46,179 nt of DNA from Nitrospirota bacterium (GTDB lineage: Bacteria; Nitrospirota; Thermodesulfovibrionia; Thermodesulfovibrionales; JdFR-88), in contig JAJYJS010000003.1 in the NCBI GenBank assembly GCA_021789215.1, positions 113,828 to 160,006 of the forward strand. Reading direction: 5' to 3'. The notes below the pieces were generated by a model. That model saw nothing but the letters and a program-made list of their open reading frames with translations. It ran no database searches and had not been told where the DNA came from. Shown piece by piece: positions 15,259 to 21,665 of the stretch. Every line of letters starts with the position of its first letter. Position 1 is the first letter of the stretch. A program made the position numbers and the translations under genes.

Positions 15259-16368
15259 ATGCGTACTTTTTCACCCCTGATAATTAAGGGAAAGAGCATG
15301 CGTGTCCCTATCATACAGGGGGGCATGGGTGTGGGCATTTCTCTATCCCCGCTGGCTGGCGCCGTCGCCAGGGAAGGGGGACTTGGAATTGTTTCAAGCG
15401 CCGGCCTCGACAGACTGGTCTCCAAAAGGAGCGGCAGGAGGGTGAATTGCTACGAAGCCGCCTACGAGGAGGTCTCCCTGGCAAAGGAATCCGGCGGGCG
15501 CGCCGGCATCAATGTAATGGTCGCCCTTATGAGGGATTACGAGGATTCGGTAAGGGGCGCGCTGGACGCTGGCGCGGACGCCATTATTTCAGGTGCCGGA
15601 CTGCCTTTGAGCCTGCCCCATATCCAGCCGCCGAAGGAAACCGCCCTGATACCGATAGTCTCCTCCGCAAGGGCGCTTGAACTGATATGCAGGAAATGGG
15701 AAAAACAGGGTTACAGGCCTGATGCCGTTGTGCTGGAAGGCCCTCTGGCGGGGGGACATCTGGGGTTCAAGGCCGGCGACATAGAGCTTGAGGCAAACAG
15801 GCTCGAAAACCTTTTCCCGCCGGTAAAGGATGTGGCCCTTAAGCATGGCGGGTTCCCCGTTATCGTCGCGGGCGGGATATACTCGCACAGCGACATAGAG
15901 AGGTTCCTCGAAATGGGGGCCGAAGGCGTTCAGATGGGCACGCGGTTCCTCGCCACGGAGGAAAGCGGCGCCTCGCACGAATACAAGCAGGCGGTGGTCA
16001 ACTCGAAAAAGGAAGACATAGTGATCGCAACCGACCCCGGCTCTCCATGCGGCATGCCCTTCAGGGTTATAAGGCAGTCCAGGATGTTTGTTTCCGCGCT
16101 TCAAAGGGCAAGGGCCCCCAGGTGCGACAAGGGTTATGTGCTGCAAAGGGACGAGGAGGGCAAATTCACACGCTGCCCTGCAAAGGAAAACAACGAGAAT
16201 TACTTTTGCATCTGCAACGGCCTGCTGAGTTCCGCCGGGTATAACCCCGGCCGGGAGGAGCCTCTTTTCACGATAGGCACCAACGCCTGCAAGGTCGACA
16301 GGATACTCTCCGTGCGCGCCCTGATGGACGAACTCAAGGGCGAGGGCATGCCCCGGCCTCTTCCATGA
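15259..16368 (+). CDS. Nitronate monooxygenase-family FMN protein
   Basis: The 369-residue TIM-barrel flavoprotein belongs to the 2-nitropropane dioxygenase/nitronate monooxygenase family. It shows the N-terminal PIIQGGMGVGIS motif, the GGHLGF segment carrying the usual catalytic His, and the FMN phosphate loop VAGGIYSHSDIERFLEMGA with VQMGTRF. The C-terminal 70 residues carry five cysteines (for example CDKGYVL, RCPAK, FCICNG), more than usual for the family, suggesting a metal site or disulfides. Family members oxidise alkyl nitronates or act as enoyl reductases, so the substrate is uncertain. Its last 35 bases overlap the convergent deoC gene. Confidence 0.85.
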   Translation: MRTFSPLIIKGKSMRVPIIQGGMGVGISLSPLAGAVAREGGLGIVSSAGLDRLVSKRSGRRVNCYEAAYEEVSLAKESGGRAGINVMVALMRDYEDSVRGALDAGADAIISGAGLPLSLPHIQPPKETALIPIVSSARALELICRKWEKQGYRPDAVVLEGPLAGGHLGFKAGDIELEANRLENLFPPVKDVALKHGGFPVIVAGGIYSHSDIERFLEMGAEGVQMGTRFLATEESGASHEYKQAVVNSKKEDIVIATDPGSPCGMPFRVIRQSRMFVSALQRARAPRCDKGYVLQRDEEGKFTRCPAKENNENYFCICNGLLSSAGYNPGREEPLFTIGTNACKVDRILSVRALMDELKGEGMPRPLP

Positions 16369-17014
16369 TCCGCACGCCGGAGGAGGTGCCAAGGCGCCCG
16401 GCCCCGGCCCGCATAAGACCCAGCGCCTGCTCAAGCGTCCTGATGCCGCCCGCCGCCTTTATTCCGGCCCTGCCTTTTATGATGCTCTTCAGAAAGGCCA
16501 CATCCTCTACGGTCGCGCCAACAGGGGAAAAACCTGTGGAGGTCTTTATGAAGCGGGCCCCGGCGGAAAGCGAGGCCTTTACAGCCCGCTCTATCTGCCT
16601 CATGTCAAGATAACTTGTCTCCACGATTACCTTGTGCACGAGCCGCGGGGTGGCGGCGATAATGTCCGAGAGGTCTTTTTCCACCAAACCCCACTTGCCC
16701 TCCGTTGCCGCACCCAGGTTCATTACGATGTCAAGCTCGTCCGCCCCGGAAAGCGCCGCCCTCATTGCCTCGTAGACCTTCACCTCCGTGTACGTTGCGC
16801 CAAGCGGAAAGCCTATTACCGTCACGACCCTGACGGCACTTCCGGCAAGCGCGTCCTTTGCGGTCCGCGTATGGACGGGGTTCACGCAGACGGCATGGAA
16901 ACCGTGCCGGGCGGCCTCACGGCAGCCTTTTTCCATATCGGCCCCGGTCGCCGTGGGTTTCAGGATGGAGTGCTCTATCGCCTTTGCGACCTCCTCTGCC
17001 CGCGGCCTATTCAC
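16334..17014 (-). CDS. deoC: Deoxyribose-phosphate aldolase
   Basis: DeoC cleaves 2-deoxyribose 5-phosphate to glyceraldehyde 3-phosphate and acetaldehyde in deoxynucleoside catabolism. The 226-residue class I aldolase shows the Schiff-base lysine K157 (FIKTSTGF), the second active-site lysine K186 (GIKAAGGIRT) and the aspartate in ELDIVMNLGA. I chose the GTG at 17014, overlapping the upstream stop (GTGAATAG), because NRPRAEEVAKAIEHSILKP matches the usual family N terminus; a longer in-frame extension to 17113 would be buried in the upstream gene. The 3' end overlaps the convergent gene by 35 bp. Confidence 0.92.
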   Translation of the reverse strand: MNRPRAEEVAKAIEHSILKPTATGADMEKGCREAARHGFHAVCVNPVHTRTAKDALAGSAVRVVTVIGFPLGATYTEVKVYEAMRAALSGADELDIVMNLGAATEGKWGLVEKDLSDIIAATPRLVHKVIVETSYLDMRQIERAVKASLSAGARFIKTSTGFSPVGATVEDVAFLKSIIKGRAGIKAAGGIRTLEQALGLMRAGAGRLGTSSGVRIMEEAGACPRP

Positions 17015-17912
17015 TGAACCCCCAGATGGAAGGGCCCGCGGCCTTTGTATCCCTGACATATGAGGCGGCCTCTTTCCTGTATTCCGCCATGAGGAGTTTT
17101 GTGACCCCGCCAACGGAAAAATTTTTCTTCCCGTCTATGCCGCTAACGGGCAGCACCTCCATTATGGTGCTCGTGATAAAGACCTCCCGCGCACTGTATA
17201 AATCACCGGGGGTAAATTCCCCTTCCTCCACTTTCATGTCGAGCCTCCCGGCAAGGCCGATAACCACGTCCCTTGTTATCCCCTTCAGAATCCCGCATGA
17301 GACCGAGGGCGTGCAGAGGGCATTTTCCCCCTCCCCGCTCACAAAGAAGATGTTGCTAACCGTGCCCTCGGCAAGGAAGCCCTCGCGGTTGAGCATGAGG
17401 GCCTCGTCGGCCCCGGCCCGTTTGGACTCTATCTTTGCCAGGATGTTATTGAGGAAATTGAGGGACTTTATCTCCGGGTCCAGGGCCTCTTTGCAGTTGC
17501 GCCGGACGTTCACGATTGAAAGCCTTATCCCCTCCTCGTGGAACCTGCGCGGATAAGGTTTCAGCCTGCCGGCATAGATAAAGAACGTTGGGACCTGGCA
17601 AAGATCCGGGTCCAGGCCGACCGCCCCTTCGCCCCTTGAGACGGTCACCCGGAGGTATGCGTCTTTCAGGCCGTTGGCCTCGAGCGTTTCGTAAACGGCG
17701 TTCTTTATGCCGTCCGGGGATTTGGGGAGCGCAAGCCCTATCATGGAGGCCGACCTCTCAAGCCGGCCCAGATGCTCCTCCAGCATGAAGACCACCCCGC
17801 CATAGACCCTCATCGTCTCGTAAACGCCGTCTCCGTAAAGGAAGCCGTGGTCCAGGACGGAAACCCTCGCCTCGCCAACGGGCAGTATCTTCCCGTTCAG
17901 GTAAACGTTCAT
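17007..17912 (-). CDS. PLP-dependent class IV aminotransferase (branched-chain / aminodeoxychorismate lyase-like)
   Basis: The 301-residue fold-type IV PLP enzyme has the family opening DHGFLYGDGVYETMRVY and the cofactor lysine K149 in PEIKSLNFLNNILA. Motifs EGTVSNIFFV and the late VFITSTIMEVLPV agree. Branched-chain aminotransferase, D-amino-acid aminotransferase and 4-amino-4-deoxychorismate lyase share this fold, and I cannot separate them here. No Shine-Dalgarno sequence precedes the ATG; a TATAAT lies only 5 bases upstream, overlapping the stop codon of the upstream gene. Downstream it overlaps deoC. Confidence 0.85.
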   Translation of the reverse strand: MNVYLNGKILPVGEARVSVLDHGFLYGDGVYETMRVYGGVVFMLEEHLGRLERSASMIGLALPKSPDGIKNAVYETLEANGLKDAYLRVTVSRGEGAVGLDPDLCQVPTFFIYAGRLKPYPRRFHEEGIRLSIVNVRRNCKEALDPEIKSLNFLNNILAKIESKRAGADEALMLNREGFLAEGTVSNIFFVSGEGENALCTPSVSCGILKGITRDVVIGLAGRLDMKVEEGEFTPGDLYSAREVFITSTIMEVLPVSGIDGKKNFSVGGVTKLLMAEYRKEAASYVRDTKAAGPSIWGFSE

Positions 17913-17917
17913 GGCTA

Positions 17918-17926
17918 ATTATAGCA
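17918..17926 (-). promoter_or_regulatory. Extended -10 element directly before the class IV aminotransferase
   Basis: TGCTATAAT on the minus strand is a perfect extended -10. Its last T is 5 bases before the ATG at 17912, which puts the predicted transcription start at the A of the start codon. The same hexamer contains the stop codon of the upstream gene, so chance sequence constraint cannot be excluded. Confidence 0.4.
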
Positions 17927-18602
17927 CCATGCCGGACTTGCCGATTACTCTCAGCAGGTTGCTCCAGTTGTATGTCCTCAGGTTCACGGCCTGCGTGTGC
18001 AGCAGGTTGTTTTGAACGGCCTTGAGCCTGGCCTGCCTGCCGGTTATGCCGTAAAAGGGGAGCATGATGTAAAACGCCCTGCCGGCGTACTCCCTGATGG
18101 GCGTAAGCACGTCGTGCCTCCTCGTGTAAAAAGGGTCTTCCCCCTCCGCGCAGGGCCTCCCAAAGACATTGAACTGCCTGCATGCAGCCGGGCGCATCGG
18201 GTGAATGGAACAGGAATTTTTTTCAATGAGGAACGGGCAGGGGGCCTCCCACCCGTGGTTTTTTAAAAGCCGCTTCGCAAGGGCCGTTTTTTCCTCCGGG
18301 GGGAGCTTCTCGGAGGCGTACCAGTAAATGCCGGCCAGTTCCAGCGGGTAAACGGGGATGTCCTTGTGCGTGGTGCAGCAGCTGCCGCAGCCCTCGCGGC
18401 AGGCAAGCTTTGCGGTCTTGCGCCTCGCCTCCTCCCTGGCAACAGCAACGCTCACGCCCTCGTCAAAGACGGCATAGGCGTCCAGGAGCATCGGGAGCCA
18501 GGAGAATTTGGCCTCCTCCGGGAACCGGATGCGGCCTGAAATATGGCCGCCGGGGTCTTTTTTTTCCAAAGGTCCTTTGTCCAATGGTCTCTCCAAGCCC
18601 AA
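17919..18602 (-). CDS. YkgJ-type cysteine-cluster (zinc/iron-chelating) protein
   Basis: The protein of up to 227 residues has the CxxxCxxCC-type cluster (CREGCGSCCTTH, about residues 68-79) and a second group CPFLIEKNSC-x-IHPMRPAACRQF, typical of the YkgJ/UPF0153 family proposed to bind iron-sulfur clusters or zinc. Function is not established for the family. The start is uncertain: TTG at 18602 is taken because it is closest to the upstream extended -10, but internal TTG codons at 18596 and 18578 are possible and no good Shine-Dalgarno sequence decides. The stop lies 6 bases before the aminotransferase gene. Confidence 0.78.
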   Translation of the reverse strand: MGLERPLDKGPLEKKDPGGHISGRIRFPEEAKFSWLPMLLDAYAVFDEGVSVAVAREEARRKTAKLACREGCGSCCTTHKDIPVYPLELAGIYWYASEKLPPEEKTALAKRLLKNHGWEAPCPFLIEKNSCSIHPMRPAACRQFNVFGRPCAEGEDPFYTRRHDVLTPIREYAGRAFYIMLPFYGITGRQARLKAVQNNLLHTQAVNLRTYNWSNLLRVIGKSGMVL

Positions 18603-18619
18603 TCTTCAATGGGCTATTG

Positions 18620-18628
18620 ATTATAGCA
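18620..18628 (-). promoter_or_regulatory. Extended -10 promoter of the YkgJ-type gene
   Basis: TGCTATAAT on the minus strand is a perfect extended -10. The surrounding 16 bases (18620-18635) match those at 17918-17933 at 15 of 16 positions. The predicted start point is near 18613, giving a leader of about 11 bases. Confidence 0.5.
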
Positions 18629-18785
18629 CCACGCCTCAAACAGGGGCCAACCGCGACTTTTGGATATTTTTTATTATGGATATTTTCTATTTTCAGGCGT
18701 AAAAATCCTTTACTTTTGGTTGTGCCCTTTGCTAAATTTGACCGTTGGCTGATTTAATACTGCTGTTTTTTCTTGGGGGCAAGCA

Positions 18786-19565
18786 GTGTTCCTCACTACT
18801 GCTGAGAATCAAAAAAAGGGTTCTTTATCCGTTGAGCGATTAACCCGGGAAGACGCCATTTATATAATCGAATTAATCCAGGAAAGTCTGAAATGCAACA
18901 CAGGCAGCGATTACGGAGCACTTGTGAGCAAACTCAAAAATATCATCCCGTTCGAATATGCTATTTGCGGCTTCGCCAATACGGAAAAAGACAAACTGGT
19001 CTCCTACAACATCATTAACGTCAATTACCCGCAAGAATGGCTGAGGGTATATGAGCAGAAGGGTTATCCATATATCGACCCTGTTGTGCGCGAGAATTTC
19101 ACGACCTTCAACCTCCAGTATTGGAAAGATACATATAAAAAATATAACCCGCCCAGAAATTTCCTTATGGAGGCGGAGGACTTCAACCTGAAATCAGGCT
19201 ACACCAACGGCACGCGAAACAGAAACGGCACCAGGGACAGCATATTTACCATTGCGGGCCGTTCGCTTGAGCGCCGGGAGTACTACGAAATAGTGCTCGA
19301 TACATTGACGCCCCATTTCCATAACGCCATGGCAAGGATATTAAGGAAATCCGCAAAGGCAAAACTCCATATTACACATCGGGAAAAAGAGGTCCTCAAC
19401 TGGCTGAAAGAGGGCAAGAGCTCCTGGGACATATCGATAATCCTTAATATAAGCGAGAATACCGTGAATTTTCACATCAAAAACATCATGGAAAAGCTTG
19501 ATGCGACAAACAGGGCTCAGGCAGTCGCCGCGGCGATTGAAAATGACCTGATTCAACTGTGCTGA
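18786..19565 (+). CDS. LuxR-family quorum-sensing receptor/transcription factor
   Basis: The 259-residue protein has an N-terminal autoinducer-binding domain and a C-terminal GerE-type helix-turn-helix. Ligand-pocket residues of LuxR/TraR proteins are present: W85, Y89, D98-P99 and W113 (contexts EWLRVYEQKGYPYIDPVV and LQYW). The HTH reads REKEVLNWLKEGKSSWDIS then SENTVNFHIKNIMEKL near residues 200-245. The start is GTG at 18786 with GGGG about 7 bases upstream. It is convergent with a luxI-type gene and overlaps it by 80 bp. It should bind the acyl-homoserine lactone made by that synthase and act at the lux-box-like site at 20203-20222; this is inferred. Confidence 0.88.
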   Translation: MFLTTAENQKKGSLSVERLTREDAIYIIELIQESLKCNTGSDYGALVSKLKNIIPFEYAICGFANTEKDKLVSYNIINVNYPQEWLRVYEQKGYPYIDPVVRENFTTFNLQYWKDTYKKYNPPRNFLMEAEDFNLKSGYTNGTRNRNGTRDSIFTIAGRSLERREYYEIVLDTLTPHFHNAMARILRKSAKAKLHITHREKEVLNWLKEGKSSWDISIILNISENTVNFHIKNIMEKLDATNRAQAVAAAIENDLIQLC

Positions 19566-20166
19566 ACCACTCGCACATCACGGGCCTTGTTTTTTTGTTC
19601 GAAAGCTCAAACGCTCTCCAGTCCAGTATCACCGCCGCGGCTTGGGTCCCGTCAGGCATTACCACGGGACGCCCTATGGGCCTGCACGGAAACCCCCTGG
19701 CGCACAGCAGTCTCAGCACCTTCGCTTCGACAACCGTGTAGAGATATCTTGTGTCCTGCCGGAGGCACCAGTGATAAAGGCCTTTCAGGAGAAACATGAA
19801 CACCGGGTAACCCAGCGGAGAGGCCGCCCTTGCCCGCCGTGAAACACAGAACCTGGAGGTCTCTCCGGTGTCGGCGGCCCGCCGCACCTTGTGGCCCGCG
19901 TCCACGAGCATCGAAAACTCGTTGTCTATCATGAAGGGATACCCTGAAGGCACGAACCTTATATAGGCCAGCAGTTCCTCCTTGAAAAAAACCCCGAACC
20001 CGGTCGCGGCACTATGGTCATACACGTCTATTTCGAGCTTGTCCGCGGTTTCCGGCACCCACCGCAATTCCCCGGCAAACACCTCGTGCCTGAGTAGATA
20101 GGCCTTATGCCTTTCATGTCCGGACAGGAGGGTCTTGACAACATAATCTCTTTCCTTAATGAGCAT
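19486..20166 (-). CDS. LuxI-type acyl-homoserine-lactone synthase
   Basis: The 226-residue protein matches autoinducer synthases, which join S-adenosylmethionine to an acyl donor. All invariant LuxI residues are present at near-constant spacing: R26, F30, W36 (RHEVFAGELRW), D47, D50 (EIDVYD), R70 (AYIRF), F84 (NEFSML), E102 and R105 (ETSRFCVSRR). These correspond to R24, F28, W34, D45, D48, R69, F84, E100 and R103 of LuxI. I chose ATG 20166 because upstream sequence crosses the predicted lux box and is not LuxI-like. There is no Shine-Dalgarno sequence. The C-terminal 26 or so residues overlap luxR antisense. A related exosortase-associated acyltransferase family is an alternative, but no exosortase gene is present. 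Confidence 0.82.
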   Translation of the reverse strand: MLIKERDYVVKTLLSGHERHKAYLLRHEVFAGELRWVPETADKLEIDVYDHSAATGFGVFFKEELLAYIRFVPSGYPFMIDNEFSMLVDAGHKVRRAADTGETSRFCVSRRARAASPLGYPVFMFLLKGLYHWCLRQDTRYLYTVVEAKVLRLLCARGFPCRPIGRPVVMPDGTQAAAVILDWRAFELSNKKTRPVMCEWFSTVESGHFQSPRRLPEPCLSHQAFP

Positions 20167-20202
20167 GACGAATGAATCTAAACCCGGCCGGGGCGGACTT
20201 GA

Positions 20203-20222
20203 AACTACAAGAATTGGTAGTT
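20203..20222. promoter_or_regulatory. Lux-box-like palindrome between luxI and the exopolysaccharide cluster
   Basis: AACTACAAGAATTGGTAGTT is a 20-bp near-palindrome with 6-base perfect outer arms (AACTAC/GTAGTT). It fits the CT-N12-AG core of LuxR-family boxes. Its centre is 46.5 bp upstream of the luxI ATG, so a start point at the ATG would put it at the canonical position near -42. On the other side lie TTTATA/TATATT (20248-20257) and the exopolysaccharide genes, so one box could serve both directions. Confidence 0.65.
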
Positions 20223-20276
20223 GCTCAGGGGGGCCGGATATGACAAATTTATATATTCCGATTACATGGGGGGGCA

Positions 20277-20459
20277 ATGATAGTAAAGCTTGCAAAAAAA
20301 AGGGCGAAAGAGCTGCTACTTAAAGAATTTTACGTCAAAATCCTGGAAAATTACATATGGGCCGGTCTCTCGATCCATAAGCTCAGGATAATAATCAACC
20401 TGCTCGACATGATTGAAAATGTCCCTGGCGGGAAAAAGGCCGAACGGGAAAAATTCTGA
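20277..20459 (+). CDS. Small basic protein of unknown function
   Basis: This is an open frame of 60 codons with ATG at 20277, preceded by a GGGGGG run 2 bases upstream that could act as a ribosome-binding site. The product is Lys/Arg-rich and helical in character, with an amphipathic or membrane-leaning centre (YIWAGLSIHKLRIIINLL). I do not recognise a family. It lies first after the lux-box-like site, 69 bases before the initiating transferase, so it may be the first gene of the exopolysaccharide transcript. Confidence 0.4.
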   Translation: MIVKLAKKRAKELLLKEFYVKILENYIWAGLSIHKLRIIINLLDMIENVPGGKKAEREKF

Positions 20460-20528
20460 GTCCTGATTTTCTTTTGTTGCAATCACGTTTTTTGGGAGTG
20501 TCTGATTGTTAATTAACGGGAGGGCAGG

Positions 20529-21638
20529 GTGCTTGCGCCCATTTTCTTTTCTTTCGTAATTTCGTTTGCGGGCACGATGTTTTTCAGAAAAATTGCGCTT
20601 TTTGCTGGCGCGGTTGACATGCCCGGCGGACGGCATATCCACAAATCTCCCGTACCGAAGCTTGGGGGCGCGGCCCTCGCGCTTGGAGTTTATCCGGCGG
20701 TCTTAATTTTTCTCCCTTTAAGCAGGACCATGGTTTCCATCATCATGTCCTCCCTGCTCATGCTGGGGCTTGGCATCTATGACGACATGAAGCAGGCGGG
20801 ATGGAAGCTGAAAACGGCGGTCTCCCTCCTGGCCATCTTCACAGCGGTTTTTTACGGCGGCCTGAGGGTGAAGGGCCTGGGGGACCTGTTTGGGACCGGC
20901 CCCATCCCCCTTGGCCCTCTTGAGCTGCCTTTCACCTGCCTTGCCATATTCGGCGCCGTGAACGCCATAAACCTGATGGACGGGCTTGACGGCCTTCTTG
21001 CGGGCATTCTGGTTTTAAGCCTCACAGGCCTTGCCGTCCTTGGCAGCGTCTCCGGGGATGCTGAAGCGCTCTTTTTAAGCCTTGTCCTCATGGGCGCTGT
21101 CCTGGGATTCCTGCCAGCCAACTTCCCGAGGGCAAGGATGTTCCTTGGGGACTCGGGAAGCCTGTTCGCGGGTTTTTTAATCGCGGCGCTTTCAATCCAC
21201 CTTGCAAATGGCGCCAGCACAATAAAGCCGGTTACGCCCGCGCTGGTGCTTTTTCTTCCGCTCTACGACACATTGAGGGTAATGACCGTAAGGCTCCTCA
21301 AGGGCTGGCACCCGTTTGGCGCGGACAGGCGGCACCTGCACCACCTGATCGTGAGGTCTGACACCCCGGCGCGCTCTGCCGTGCTGCTGCTGTGGGCCGT
21401 TTCCGCCCTTGCGGCGCTTGCGGCGGTGCTGTTCCGGGATATGCCCTCATGGGGGCTGCTCATCTGCTGGACGCTGTTTGCGGTTTTAATGAGCGCGTTT
21501 GTGGCAAGCCTTGAGAGCGTCAAAAAAAGCAGGGGGTTCTACCGCACGGCAAGGGGGCACGTTTATTTACCTGCATTGGCGCGGGAAACGGGAGCTTTCC
21601 CACGGCCCAGGCAGATTTCCGTGATTCAAGACCAATAA
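20529..21638 (+). CDS. WecA/MraY-family undecaprenyl-phosphate sugar-1-phosphate transferase
   Basis: The 369-residue polytopic membrane enzyme starts glycan assembly by moving a sugar-1-phosphate from UDP-sugar to undecaprenyl phosphate. Family motifs are present: GIYDDMKQ (Mg-binding DD), NAINLMDGLDGL, FLGDSGSLF and the late RRHLHHLI. This pattern fits WecA-like GlcNAc-1-P transferases better than the peptidoglycan enzyme MraY, and the surrounding genes support polysaccharide synthesis. The start is GTG at 20529 with GGGAGGGCAGG upstream. About 10 hydrophobic helices are evident. Confidence 0.88.
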   Translation: MLAPIFFSFVISFAGTMFFRKIALFAGAVDMPGGRHIHKSPVPKLGGAALALGVYPAVLIFLPLSRTMVSIIMSSLLMLGLGIYDDMKQAGWKLKTAVSLLAIFTAVFYGGLRVKGLGDLFGTGPIPLGPLELPFTCLAIFGAVNAINLMDGLDGLLAGILVLSLTGLAVLGSVSGDAEALFLSLVLMGAVLGFLPANFPRARMFLGDSGSLFAGFLIAALSIHLANGASTIKPVTPALVLFLPLYDTLRVMTVRLLKGWHPFGADRRHLHHLIVRSDTPARSAVLLLWAVSALAALAAVLFRDMPSWGLLICWTLFAVLMSAFVASLESVKKSRGFYRTARGHVYLPALARETGAFPRPRQISVIQDQ

Positions 21639-21665
21639 ATAAAAAATAGAAACGGGGAGCATCAG

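Noticed and set aside
20167-20295. Longer LuxI-type start at 20295
   Set aside because: The added 43 residues cross the lux-box-like palindrome and contain a Pro-rich stretch absent from LuxI proteins; ATG 20166 aligns the invariant residues at normal distance from the N terminus.
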